Numbered from the stretch's first letter, positions 16,326-24,439 are shown. The stretch: DNA of 64,000 bases from Sulfurimonas sp. (GCA_021732045.1 JAKFWK010000002.1:248001-312000); one strand, 5' to 3'. Translations and numbers: made by a program. Notes: generated from the sequence alone by a model not told the origin.

Positions 16326-16568
16326 ATGAGCTCACAAGAAAAAATATTATCAATGTTAGAAGAGAAATACGGATCAATTTTATTAACGAAAAATGATTTA
16401 GCACAGGTCATGGGTTGCAGTCTTAGTACTATCGACAACCTATTAAAAATTGGAACCAATATCCCAAAGCACATTAAATTCGGCGAATCGAAAAACACCT
16501 CCATTCGCTTCTGTAACACCGATGTTGCAGAGTTTTTAGCTAGCAGCGCGAAAGAGGTAGAGAGATGA
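16326..16568 (+). CDS. AlpA-like helix-turn-helix DNA-binding protein
   Basis: 80 residues with AAGGAG seven bases before the ATG. LLTKNDLAQVMGCSLSTIDNLL (residues 20-41) is a helix-turn-helix of the excisionase/AlpA (HTH_17) type, followed by a wing ending IRFCNTDVAEFL. This class serves as activator or excision factor in satellites and integrative elements. The stop overlaps the start of the VirE-type gene (ATGA), so the DNA-binding protein and the replication protein are coupled. A possible operator (16282-16311) lies directly upstream, so autoregulation is plausible. Confidence 0.72.
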   Translation: MSSQEKILSMLEEKYGSILLTKNDLAQVMGCSLSTIDNLLKIGTNIPKHIKFGESKNTSIRFCNTDVAEFLASSAKEVER

Positions 16569-19153
16569 GTCATCAATACACGGTAGTCACCTCTTCCATT
16601 GGTGCATTAAATAAATCATTCGCTATTGATGGCACAAAGAAATCCAATGCTTATCTCACCTATGGACATTACAAGGTTGAAGAAGTTCAAAGCATCGAAG
16701 AGTTGCTACAAAGATTTAAAACATTAACCGCCTACCAAGCCATCATCCCCTCAAAACCAAAGAATGGAAAAACTGAGGGAATCATCAACTCTGAGACTTT
16801 TGGGATCGAGGACGCAATAACCCGAACCAAGAAAGACTTTTCATTTGATGGGAAACACATCCTTTGTTTCGATTATGATCCAGATGTTTATGGGTTTAAT
16901 ATCACCAGTCAAGAACACTTTACCCAAGTACTACGAGCCGTTGATCCAGAATTGATCAATTGTAAAATTGGTGTTGGTTGTGGTTCGAGTTATGGTGTTT
17001 ACCGAGGAGATGAAGCAGTAAGTAATAAATTATCCTTTCACGCCTATATTCTTATTGAGAACGCTACCGATGAACGCGTGCAAGCGTATAAAGAGAGCTT
17101 GAAAAATAGCTGTTGGAAGTTGGGATACGGTCATATTAAAATCTCCAAAGCTGGTTCACTCTTACAGCGTCAAATATTTGATGATGTTGTTTTATCGCCA
17201 GAGCGGTTACTGTATGAAGCCCTTCCAACTCTAGCAGAGGGATTAACACAGGTTCGTCCCGATGATTATATCAATGGAGATGGCGTTCGTGATCTATCCA
17301 ACATTGAACCTGATGATGGTGAAGGCAAAAAACTGTTTGAAAAAGCCAAGCAAGCCAAAGCTCCAGAAGCAAAAATCATTCGTGATTCATACATTGATAC
17401 ACAAGCCAATGAACTGGTAAAAACCAAGGGAATAAATTACGATATTGCCAAAGAAGCCGTTCGCAGACGAGTCGAAGAGAGCGTGTTAACTTCCGATGAT
17501 ATTCTTTACTCTAAAGATAAGGGTGTCGTTAACGTATCCTCGATTCTTTTAAATCCAGAGCTTTACAAAAACTTGAACGTACTCGATCCCATAAACCCAA
17601 AAACGGGTGAATATGTGGCAATGGTGTACGTCAACGATTACAGCATTATTGTTCATTCGTTCAAAAATGGTGGGGTAAATTATAAACTCGTTGCCGATGA
17701 ATCAATCATTGAGCAATTGGTGGATACTGCCGTAAACAAAGGGGATACGGAAAACAAAAAATTCGTTTCCAATATTGTTGCCCTATGCGATGGTGCCAAA
17801 ATGGATGAGAGCAAACGCAAAGAATACGCTACTACGTTAAAATCCAAAAAAATAGTAACCAGCGTCAATCATCTAAAAAGCAAAATCAGAGAGATAGCCT
17901 TTCCAGATTTTAGAATCAAGGATGGTGAAACAAAACTGCTCAATACGCTTGAAAACCTAGAGGTATTTTTAGAGCATAAAAGTATCGGTGTCCAATACGA
18001 TGAAATACTCAAAGACGGTATTCTCACAGGTGGTGAGGGGATGGTCAGCTTCACGGATGATACTGACGATAAAATTAACACCCAATTTGCAAAGCTCAGA
18101 AGTGAGAGCGTTAGGGTTGGATTACCTGAAAAGATAATCGATGCCTATTTGCCCTCAATCATTGATAGTAATAGCATTAATCCTCTACTGGATATGGTTA
18201 AATCCAAACCATGGGATGGCGTGGATCGTATCAGTCAAGTCCTCTCCTGCTTGATTACAAAAGATGATCCATTTTACGTAAAAGAGATATTTACGAATTG
18301 GATAGTGCAATGCGTTGCAGCATGGGACTATGCTCGCAGTTCCCCTATTCCCTACGTCTTGCCGCGATTTGAGAATGTTCTTGTTTATCAAGCACCTCAA
18401 GGGATTCAAAAAACTAAATTCTTTGAGATGTTGGTTCCAACTGATTTCAGAAAATACGTCACCACCGGAATTCATCTTGATACTACAAATAAGGATTCGG
18501 TGAAGCTGGCAATCTGTGCTGGTATAGCAGAACTTGGAGAAATTGACAGTACTTTTAAAAAGGAAGTTGCGGAGATCAAAGCGTTCCTTTCCAAACCTGA
18601 GGACGTGATTAGGCTTCCATACGCACAAAAAGAATCCCGATATAAACGCAGAACAAGCTTTTGTGCCAGCGTTAATTCGGAAGACTTTTTGGTTGATCCA
18701 ACGGGTAATCGACGATTCCATCCGATTTCATTATTGGCAATTCTTTTCAGTATCTATTTGGAGATTGATAAACAACAACTGTGGGCTCAGGCATGGGATT
18801 TATACGTGAGCGGTCGTAGATGGTGGGTTGATCCTGCACTTGATGTTGAACTTTTTGCAATGCTCAATATGAAGCACTCAAATCACATGGTAATTACAGC
18901 CGTTGATGACATCATCGAACGCGTCATTCGAGATTCTATGGATGCTAACAGTGATCCATTGGGTCTTGGTGCTCCGCAATTTCCACATGCTATAGGTTCA
19001 CATGGGTTTGTTTGGAAGACCGCTACCGAAATAGCTACACACTATAAAATCCCTTCCACAAAACGCGGGATTTCTTCAACGATAAAAAAAGAACTATTAG
19101 CCGCTGGCATTGAACAAAAGGGAAACCTGTTCAAAGTCAGGTTGGCACATTAA
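16565..19153 (+). CDS. VirE-type primase-helicase replication protein
   Basis: 862 residues. The N-terminal part (about 80-220) resembles a primase-polymerase: ILCFDYDPDVYGF, VGCGSSYGVY, LSFHAYILIENATD and ISKAGSLLQRQIFD. The C-terminal part (about 540-740) is the virulence-associated E helicase domain: PWDGVDRI, a P-loop-like YQAPQGIQKTKFF near 606 (canonical GxxGxGKS is altered to Q-G-I-Q-K-T), then AELGEIDST near 658 as Walker B/sensor, DVIRLPYAQKESRYKRR, and the family's FLVDPTGNRRF near 716. Such proteins start replication of phage satellites and plasmids at a nearby origin; ATCGAT repeats begin 430 bp downstream. The P-loop change is the main oddity. Confidence 0.85.
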   Translation: MSHQYTVVTSSIGALNKSFAIDGTKKSNAYLTYGHYKVEEVQSIEELLQRFKTLTAYQAIIPSKPKNGKTEGIINSETFGIEDAITRTKKDFSFDGKHILCFDYDPDVYGFNITSQEHFTQVLRAVDPELINCKIGVGCGSSYGVYRGDEAVSNKLSFHAYILIENATDERVQAYKESLKNSCWKLGYGHIKISKAGSLLQRQIFDDVVLSPERLLYEALPTLAEGLTQVRPDDYINGDGVRDLSNIEPDDGEGKKLFEKAKQAKAPEAKIIRDSYIDTQANELVKTKGINYDIAKEAVRRRVEESVLTSDDILYSKDKGVVNVSSILLNPELYKNLNVLDPINPKTGEYVAMVYVNDYSIIVHSFKNGGVNYKLVADESIIEQLVDTAVNKGDTENKKFVSNIVALCDGAKMDESKRKEYATTLKSKKIVTSVNHLKSKIREIAFPDFRIKDGETKLLNTLENLEVFLEHKSIGVQYDEILKDGILTGGEGMVSFTDDTDDKINTQFAKLRSESVRVGLPEKIIDAYLPSIIDSNSINPLLDMVKSKPWDGVDRISQVLSCLITKDDPFYVKEIFTNWIVQCVAAWDYARSSPIPYVLPRFENVLVYQAPQGIQKTKFFEMLVPTDFRKYVTTGIHLDTTNKDSVKLAICAGIAELGEIDSTFKKEVAEIKAFLSKPEDVIRLPYAQKESRYKRRTSFCASVNSEDFLVDPTGNRRFHPISLLAILFSIYLEIDKQQLWAQAWDLYVSGRRWWVDPALDVELFAMLNMKHSNHMVITAVDDIIERVIRDSMDANSDPLGLGAPQFPHAIGSHGFVWKTATEIATHYKIPSTKRGISSTIKKELLAAGIEQKGNLFKVRLAH

Positions 19154-19172
19154 AAAAAAGGAGCATGAAAAT

Positions 19173-19550
19173 ATGCAAATAAATATCGAAACAATCTACA
19201 ATGGGTTAACATACCCTCAACATTTAGTGGCGGCAAGATCTCTTGCCCTCGTCCAACAGCAAATGCAATGCAGAAGAAAAAACTTAGCCGTAATTAGAAG
19301 AGAGTTGCAGATCGTAATAGATCTATGCCAAAACACCTACAATCGTGATTCAGCCGTAATGAAAGCGCTAATGCGCTGGAAGCAAAAAAAGCTAGATGAT
19401 AATTATATGTATCTCAGAGCCACTTTAGCCTCTGAATTTGATTCAATGAGTGATGAGGATTACGATAGAGAGGGAAACATTTATCGCAACATCGAAGATC
19501 GATACTTGAGCGAAGACGAATTCAAAGCATCAAACAGTTCTTTGAACTGA
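19173..19550 (+). CDS. small hypothetical element protein
   Basis: 125 residues from the ATG at 19173, which follows AAAAGGAG; the longer open frame back to 19110 runs into the VirE gene and is not needed. The protein is basic and helical in the first 95 residues and acidic at the end. No family recognised. It lies 19 bp after the primase-helicase gene on the same strand, so it is probably cotranscribed and may act in replication of the element. It ends just ahead of the repeat cluster 19581-19870. Confidence 0.6.
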   Translation: MQINIETIYNGLTYPQHLVAARSLALVQQQMQCRRKNLAVIRRELQIVIDLCQNTYNRDSAVMKALMRWKQKKLDDNYMYLRATLASEFDSMSDEDYDREGNIYRNIEDRYLSEDEFKASNSSLN

Positions 19551-19580
19551 TGCTTTTGCTTTGAGGGCCTTCTTTTTTCA

Positions 19581-19870
19581 ATCGATAAATCGATATATTT
19601 TTTAGCGATTCGGCTCATATCGTCGAATAGCTGTTTAAAACTAATGCTATAGCTAAATCCAATCGCTAATTCGATAACTCGATATATTTCCAACTTTAAA
19701 TATAAATAATAATTATATTTTTATTTTTTTCAAAAGGTTTAAAAATATAGATATTATCGATTATCGATTTAAAAAAGAGTTTACAAAGTAATAGTGTTAT
19801 GTTTGATTGGTCATTTGAAAAATCTCTCAAGATGTGCCTCAATCGATAATCAATCGATAAATTTATCGAT
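19581..19870. repeat. cluster of seven ATCGAT motifs in AT-rich DNA, candidate replication origin
   Basis: ATCGAT occurs at 19581, 19589, 19756, 19763, 19842, 19853 and 19865. In addition TCGATATATTT is repeated at 19590-19600 and 19679-19689. Between the motifs lies very AT-rich DNA (19690-19750) that could serve as an unwinding element. Two groups are closely spaced: TTATCGATTATCGATTT at about 19755 and a triple at 19842-19870. The location downstream of the VirE-type primase-helicase fits an iteron-like origin. The two short minus-strand frames across this stretch look like chance. Confidence 0.5.
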
Positions 19871-20009
19871 GCGCAAACACGGATCATTATCTCCAACGGC
19901 TTCAACTTCACTGGCTGTTCAGCCTATGTTGCAGTGAAAATATCCATCTAAAAGGGTATAATTGGAAATATAATTACGATGTAATGGTTATTTTTAAAAG
20001 GATACGTTA

Positions 20010-20309
20010 ATGGCTTCAAACGCGGCTCAAGTCATACTTTCGAAACTCACTCAGCAAAAAGCGTATATCCAAGAACATTTTGATGTAGAAAAAATAGGAC
20101 TTTTTGGTAGCTACGCTAAAGCTCAAGAAAATGATGAAAGTGATTTGGACTTTTACGTTGAGTTCCGCAATAAAAGCTTTGATAACGTAGCTGGTCTATG
20201 GGTTTATCTAGAAGAACTTTACCACAAAAAAATTGATCTATTTTATCGCCATCCGAATAATAACCGTGTGATATTTGATAATATCAAAAAAGAAGTTATC
20301 TGTGGATAA
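20010..20309 (+). CDS. mntA: MNT-type nucleotidyltransferase antitoxin
   Basis: 99 residues with AAAAGGATA ahead of the ATG. GLFGSYAKAQENDESDLDFYVEF (residues 32-54) holds the GSxA ... SDxD nucleotidyltransferase motif, here with both metal-binding Asp residues. MntA-type proteins neutralise HEPN toxins by adding AMP residues to a Tyr near the HEPN active site. The next gene is such a HEPN protein and overlaps this gene by 8 bp, so the pair is a complete module. One of two MNT/HEPN pairs in this window (the other is at 27862). Confidence 0.85.
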   Translation: MASNAAQVILSKLTQQKAYIQEHFDVEKIGLFGSYAKAQENDESDLDFYVEFRNKSFDNVAGLWVYLEELYHKKIDLFYRHPNNNRVIFDNIKKEVICG

Positions 20310-20670
20310 AGCAAATCTTCATGAGCTGATAAAATTTATCCAAGAATCAATCGCCTTGATCAAACGGAGATTTGAAGCCATTCAAACCAGCGATGATTTT
20401 TTAGCAAATGATGAAGGGATAGATCGGCTTGATGCTATTTCTATGAGACTCCAAGGAATCGGTGAAGCGATTAAAAATATCGATAAGCGTGAGCGTGATT
20501 TATTGCTCAAAGTCGCTGATGGTCTTTATTGGAGTAAAATTATCAAAACACGCGAGATATTCACCCACCACTATATTGATATCGATGCCCAAATAATTTA
20601 CGAGATATGTCACGATAAGCTTGCCGAACTCGAAGAGAAAATACAAGCTCTGCAAAATATTTCAAAATAA
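20302..20670 (+). CDS. hepT: HEPN-domain (HepT/DUF86) ribonuclease toxin
   Basis: 122 residues from GTG 20302, inside the end of the antitoxin gene; a TTG at 20275 would add nine residues. The HEPN signature R-x4-H is visible in KTREIFTHHYIDID at about 92-105, where the Tyr two residues after the second His is the expected target for AMPylation by MntA. Length and helical content fit DUF86/HepT. The toxin would cleave RNA when freed from antitoxin. Translational coupling ensures that antitoxin is made first. Confidence 0.82.
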   Translation: MDKANLHELIKFIQESIALIKRRFEAIQTSDDFLANDEGIDRLDAISMRLQGIGEAIKNIDKRERDLLLKVADGLYWSKIIKTREIFTHHYIDIDAQIIYEICHDKLAELEEKIQALQNISK

Positions 20671-20738
20671 TCCATTACTGCTGAATCACAGCAAAAAAGT
20701 TTATTCTTCCTCAAACAATATGGAGCCCCTGCCCCATC

Positions 20739-20927
20739 TTATTCTCTTCGCTTAATCCTCTTCACCAGCGATAACGGCACTTCAAATATTTTTGATAGTG
20801 CTTCATCGTCTCCCGTTGAACAGAGGATATTTTTGTAAAGCGTTTTTGGACTCAATCCATACGGATCATTATCCGCAATGGCTTTAAGCTCCTGTTTTAT
20901 CTCGCATTCTAAATCTTCGTAATTCAT
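20739..20927 (-). CDS. small acidic/basic hypothetical protein
   Basis: 62 residues. The ATG at 20927 has AAGGAAAA upstream. LKAIADNDPYGLSPKTLY and the C-terminal VPLSLVKRIKRRE suggest a small helical protein, perhaps with a helix-turn-helix-like end, but no family is recognised. It is the last gene of a minus-strand operon 22043-20739, with the preceding tiny ORF ending one base before this start. Confidence 0.55.
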   Translation of the reverse strand: MNYEDLECEIKQELKAIADNDPYGLSPKTLYKNILCSTGDDEALSKIFEVPLSLVKRIKRRE

Positions 20928-20928
20928 T

Positions 20929-21030
20929 TTATTTTCCTTTTGAATTATCAGTGTTAATGATGTAATTACACACGCATTTTTCGTTACTGTTTTTTTTGCC
21001 TTTGGCTTTATCGTTGCTGTTGCGTCTCAT
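20929..21030 (-). CDS. tiny basic peptide ORF (33 aa)
   Basis: Begins at ATG 21030 with GGGAGC six bases upstream, and its TAA ends one base before the ATG at 20927. The peptide (MRRNSNDKAKGKKNSNEK, then a CVC and a Lys-rich end) is highly basic. The tight packing and ribosome-binding sites on both sides support a real, very small gene. Function unknown. Confidence 0.45.
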   Translation of the reverse strand: MRRNSNDKAKGKKNSNEKCVCNYIINTDNSKGK

Positions 21031-21042
21031 GTATTGCTCCCA

Positions 21043-21171
21043 TTAATTTCTGTAATTGGCACTGCATCCACCGAAGTCATCTTTGAATCGGTGATTGTCT
21101 CGTCTTGCCATACCTCTAATTTGGTTATCATTCATCCGCTCATAATAGGCGGCTCTTGGATCGTATTTCAT
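21043..21171 (-). CDS. small basic hypothetical protein (42 aa)
   Basis: Starts at ATG 21171, which overlaps the stop of the DUF4375/DMP19 gene (ATGA), with AGGAG just upstream inside that gene. The product begins MKYDPRAAYYERMNDN and is rich in Arg, Tyr and Asn. Translational coupling and spacing to the next tiny ORF (12 bp) argue for a real gene in this operon. Family unknown. Confidence 0.5.
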   Translation of the reverse strand: MKYDPRAAYYERMNDNQIRGMARRDNHRFKDDFGGCSANYRN

Positions 21172-21767
21172 TTTTCATCTCCTGTGATTTTTTCTTTGAA
21201 ATATTGTTCGAGTATTGCCATGAATTCATCGCATATTTCGTAATATGCTTTATCCAGTTTACTCAGGTAATGGGTGTTTATCACCTCCCCATAATCATCG
21301 TTATTAACCCTGTCAAGGTAATGATTACCTTCTTCATCGTACACATCTTCTTCGAGGAACTCTTTTGTATCGAGTGCTATTCGAAATTCTTGCAATATGT
21401 TGAATACTGCTGTTGACGTGTTATCTCTTAATCCGCTTTGGCTAAAGAGCACCGTTAGTGTTTGATGCAATGGGCTATCTGGATCGTGTTGTTTAGCAAA
21501 TCCTGATTTTCCATCGGCATAGCCGTTATCGAAATATTGAATATGCCCGCCGTTGCAGACTTGTTGATTGTATTTACCAATCAGTATCGCAAATTGGGCT
21601 AACTCACCATATTCATTTTTATACCATTCAAGGGTATCTTTGTAGGAACCTGCATTGTCTTGCCAATGTTCGTACATGATGTTTAATATCACTTGATGGT
21701 AGCCATCTTCTTCAATATCATCCGTTCTTTGTAGAACGGCTTCTTTTAATTGTTCGCTTGCATCCAT
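21168..21767 (-). CDS. DUF4375/DMP19-like protein
   Basis: 199 residues. NQQVCNGGHIQYFDNGY at about 66-82 matches the conserved 'VNNGG-x-x-Q-F/Y-F-x-N' segment of DUF4375/DMP19 proteins, and the flanking regions are helical as in that family. DMP19 of Neisseria is known as a DNA-mimic that relieves a repressor; the present protein is acidic, particularly in its C-terminal part, which would be compatible, but the function here is inference. The start codon directly abuts the stop of the DUF2958 gene, and its own stop overlaps the following small ORF, so it is in the middle of an operon. Confidence 0.6.
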   Translation of the reverse strand: MDASEQLKEAVLQRTDDIEEDGYHQVILNIMYEHWQDNAGSYKDTLEWYKNEYGELAQFAILIGKYNQQVCNGGHIQYFDNGYADGKSGFAKQHDPDSPLHQTLTVLFSQSGLRDNTSTAVFNILQEFRIALDTKEFLEEDVYDEEGNHYLDRVNNDDYGEVINTHYLSKLDKAYYEICDEFMAILEQYFKEKITGDEK

Positions 21768-22043
21768 CTATTTTAAATCCTTAAAATAGATTGGCACAAA
21801 CGACTTATCCCGAAGGATAGTTGGTATTTCCTGCATTTCAGTAAGGCTAAAATAGCCCCACTCTTGCTCAAAGCCTATGACAAATCCAAATGCTATTTTT
21901 TCATTTGGATCATATTCCGTTAGGTACCAAGACCAATTGCTATTGGGTTCGTAGAACCTAGCTCGTAATATTTTGTCATCAGCTTTTACCTCTTCCGTTG
22001 CATACAAGCTTGGAAAGATTTCATCATCTGTTATCAATTGCAT
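21768..22043 (-). CDS. DUF2958 domain protein
   Basis: 91 residues with AGGAG ahead of ATG 22043. LYATEEVKADD, SNWSWYLTEYDP, GFVIGFEQEWGYFSL and the end with FVPIYFKDLK follow the DUF2958 pattern over its full length. This family is typical of plasmids and integrative elements, often near conjugation or replication genes, and its biochemical role is not known to me. It is the first gene of a five-gene minus-strand operon. Confidence 0.75.
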   Translation of the reverse strand: MQLITDDEIFPSLYATEEVKADDKILRARFYEPNSNWSWYLTEYDPNEKIAFGFVIGFEQEWGYFSLTEMQEIPTILRDKSFVPIYFKDLK

Positions 22044-22421
22044 TATCTATCTCCTTAGTTAATGTCAATATCTTTATTTCTATGATAAAAATGTGAATTT
22101 CTAAATGAGCCAAGTGGGTCATTTTGGGAGTTAATATAGGAATATACAGGTTTATCCATGGAGCTGACTATTTGTATTTTTATAAGGATATAAACAATTC
22201 GACCACTGAACAAATCATATATAGGGAAGAAATTGAGCGGTGCAGATGAAAATTATTCTGCATCAGTGGCAATCAATATCGAATCAGCGTAAACACGAAA
22301 AATGCTTCCAATAAAAAGCAACCTGATTTGAGACAAGAGAATACTTGGTGTGTAATTTACTAAAGGAATGGGCGGAACGAGTGCTTCAACAGTACAAACA
22401 TAAAAATCATAGGAGTAATAG
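22044..22421. other. intergenic region without recognisable gene
   Basis: 378 bp separating the DUF2958 operon from the plus-strand small gene at 22422. No convincing coding frame and no clear repeat. It should contain the promoters of both. AGGAG at 22411 belongs to the small gene downstream. Confidence 0.4.
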
Positions 22422-22610
22422 ATGAAAAATAGTAAGGTGTATAAAGTTATCACCAAATCGGTTATGGAGGAACTCAAAAAGATTTTTCCGTTTAAACACA
22501 GAGGCATATGCGATGACTTCGTGGATGCTAAAAGAGCTGGAGTTAAATTTGATGAAAGCATTTTTGAAAATTTTGAAATAAAATACAAAGGCACGCGCCA
22601 AGCTAGATAA
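22422..22610 (+). CDS. small basic hypothetical protein
   Basis: 62 residues; AGGAG lies seven bases before the ATG at 22422. KVITKSVMEELKKIFPFKHRG suggests a helical, basic protein. No family recognised. It stands alone; a minus-strand frame across the same bases (22253-22594) has no ribosome-binding site and is rejected. Confidence 0.5.
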   Translation: MKNSKVYKVITKSVMEELKKIFPFKHRGICDDFVDAKRAGVKFDESIFENFEIKYKGTRQAR

Positions 22611-22680
22611 TAGTTTGGACGCGTGTCCCTCTTGTGGAAAAATTCACATAAATATAAATAAACTCTGCATCAAAAACAAG

Positions 22681-22758
22681 TTGACATATTGACATTTTCT
22701 GTATAAAATACATTTAATACAAAACATCACTTCTGTATAAAATAAATTAAATACAAAT
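22681..22758 (+). promoter_or_regulatory. promoter with two 28-bp direct repeats ahead of ATPase gene
   Basis: TTCTGTATAAAAT begins two copies of a 28-bp repeat at 22697-22724 and 22731-22758 (25 of 28 identical by eye, period 34). Each copy holds a -10-like TATAAA followed by TTAATACAAA or TAAATACAAA. TTGACA occurs at 22681 and again at 22690, so -35 elements are available. The second copy ends eight bases before the ATG at 22767. This looks like an autoregulatory operator or a tandem promoter. Confidence 0.55.
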
Positions 22759-22766
22759 GGATAATC

Positions 22767-23957
22767 ATGTCACTACCTATACTTCAGAAAATATCCGCTC
22801 AGATTCTCAGTAGACCGATACCGGATTATCAACGATGGCTCTATAAAAAAATCGACTTCAAAGGTAAGTTGATAGGTATTAAAGGTCCTCGTGGGGCAGG
22901 AAAGAGTACTTTGTTACGTCAATATGCTTCATTATGTGAAATTGAACCATCAAAAATTTTGTTTATTAGTTGTGATCATCCGGCAATGGCTGATGTGAGT
23001 CTGTACGATATTGCCGAAGCTTTTTATGCACGGGGTGGTAAGCTTTTAATTGTTGATGAGATACACAAAAATGAAAACTTTTCTACAGCACTTAAATCTA
23101 TTTATGATATTTTTGATCTTCAAGTGATTTTTTCAGGCTCATCAGCACTTAGACTCGAACACGCTCAAGGAGATTTATCTCGTCGTGCCGTTGTTCATTT
23201 TCTAGGAGTATTGTCCTTACGTGAATTTATCGAGATCGAGACAGGCGAAGTATTTCAAAGCTATACGCTGGAAGAGATACTAAATGATCATTACGACATT
23301 GTATTCACAATAATGAAGCGGATTCGACCACTAGAGCAATACAACAATTATCTTGAATATGGATGTTATCCGTTTTATCAAGAATCTCGCAGTGATTATC
23401 CGCAAAAACTGCTTGAAGTAATTTCACTTACCATCGATGCCGATTTGTGTGGAATTTTTAATATTGATCCCTCTAAGCTCGATAAGCTCAAGAAAGTAAT
23501 GTATATGCTTTGCTCGACTTCTCCGTATGAACTCAATATTTCAAAATTAAGTGGAGCAGTAGGAACATCATGGCCAACTTTGTCCAAATATCTAGAACGA
23601 ATGGATGCGGGGAGCTTGATACATATTGTTCGGGGTGGAAGCGGAATGCGTGCAGTGAACAAACCTGATAAACTATTGCTGGATAATCCCAATATGTTTA
23701 ATGTGTTATGTGCCTCAGGAGATATCGGTTCGATCCGAGAAAGCTTTTTTGTTTCCCAGCTAACTATGTCAAATCAAATCCATTATCACGATAAAGGCGA
23801 TTTCATCGTGAACGATAAATATGTCTTTGAAATTGGAGGGAGTTCCAAAAAAGGATCTCAGTTGGAAGGCAATGTAAACGGCTATATTGTAGCAGATGAT
23901 ATTGAAATCGGAGATGAGCGTAAAATTCCTCTTTGGCTTTTTGGTTTTTTATACTGA
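22767..23957 (+). CDS. AAA ATPase of the DUF4143-like type, paralogue of the 9.2-kb ATPase
   Basis: 396 residues. Walker A GPRGAGKST near 39-47, Walker B KLLIVDEIHK near 96, sensor 1 IFSGSSALRL near 121, then LSRRAVVHFLG, and a C-terminal segment with FEIGGSSKKG and final IPLWLFGFLY. The gene at 9210-10457 has the same domain order and the identical last ten residues. No primase-helicase follows here; instead a minus-strand gene overlaps its 3' end. The tandem operator-like repeats upstream suggest tight control. The family has no assigned cellular role that I can cite; toxin-like activity is possible. Confidence 0.8.
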   Translation: MSLPILQKISAQILSRPIPDYQRWLYKKIDFKGKLIGIKGPRGAGKSTLLRQYASLCEIEPSKILFISCDHPAMADVSLYDIAEAFYARGGKLLIVDEIHKNENFSTALKSIYDIFDLQVIFSGSSALRLEHAQGDLSRRAVVHFLGVLSLREFIEIETGEVFQSYTLEEILNDHYDIVFTIMKRIRPLEQYNNYLEYGCYPFYQESRSDYPQKLLEVISLTIDADLCGIFNIDPSKLDKLKKVMYMLCSTSPYELNISKLSGAVGTSWPTLSKYLERMDAGSLIHIVRGGSGMRAVNKPDKLLLDNPNMFNVLCASGDIGSIRESFFVSQLTMSNQIHYHDKGDFIVNDKYVFEIGGSSKKGSQLEGNVNGYIVADDIEIGDERKIPLWLFGFLY

Positions 23958-24358
23958 TAATGCATATTTAAAGGGTACCGCTCAACTTTATAAAACCCTA
24001 ATTCAACTTGTGCACGAACGAGTAAATCGTAAAATACGGAAGCTTTGTCAAAATATTTTTGGATCAGTTCATTATTTGAGGACATAGAAGCTAAAGGTTC
24101 AAATTCATCAATGAGATCATCCATCTTAATTAGCATATTGTCAATCATTAAATTTGAAAGATTCATATAAGGGTGATAATGTAAAAGGTTTTCGAAGAAC
24201 ACATGAGAAGCATTTAAAAGCATAATGCGTTTTACAGCCTCTTCATTATCTACGAAGGAATCAATGTTTTTTTCGTAATAGCTTCGATGCTCAATAAGGC
24301 TATTAATATGTTGCGCTAAATTATCGTGAATAGATGAACTATACATTGTTTCAAGCAT
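23882..24358 (-). CDS. hypothetical protein overlapping the ATPase gene tail-to-tail
   Basis: 158 residues from ATG 24358. Residues 1-130 are helical with many His, Tyr and Asn residues (for example HINSLIEHRSYYEKNID), reading like a normal soluble protein. The last 25 residues fall inside the 3' end of the convergent ATPase gene, an overlap of 76 bp, which is large. The ribosome-binding site is poor. It may be real with an unusual overlap, or a frame whose last part is an extension. No family recognised. Confidence 0.45.
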   Translation of the reverse strand: MLETMYSSSIHDNLAQHINSLIEHRSYYEKNIDSFVDNEEAVKRIMLLNASHVFFENLLHYHPYMNLSNLMIDNMLIKMDDLIDEFEPLASMSSNNELIQKYFDKASVFYDLLVRAQVELGFYKVERYPLNMHYQYKKPKSQRGILRSSPISISSATI

Positions 24359-24439
24359 TACAACGCCATTTCAATTCTTTATGTAAGAATTATTTTTATT
24401 ATTCTATCCAAATACAACAAAATGATACATACGGTTAAG

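Larger units (their letters stand above)
12825..19870. mobile_element. integrative element with tyrosine integrase and VirE-type replication protein
   Basis: This block combines an excisionase-like HTH gene, a tyrosine integrase, two unknown genes, an AlpA-like HTH gene, a VirE-type primase-helicase, a small gene and an ATCGAT-rich possible origin. That is the gene set of phage satellites (P4/PICI-like) or small integrative plasmids. No capsid, terminase, portal or conjugation gene is present. Exact ends are not seen; the limits given are those of the recognisable gene set. Confidence 0.55.

Noticed and set aside
18185..18721. 178-codon minus-strand frame inside the VirE-type gene
   Set aside because: Fully antisense to a clear helicase domain, no ribosome-binding site, Cys/Ile/Ser-rich as expected for a shadow frame.
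19481..19911. Two minus-strand frames of about 70 codons across the ATCGAT cluster
   Set aside because: The palindromic repeats keep frames open on both strands; no ribosome-binding sites and no protein-like composition in the second.
22253..22594. 113-codon minus-strand frame antisense to the small gene at 22422
   Set aside because: No ribosome-binding site, and the plus-strand small gene has AGGAG at good spacing.
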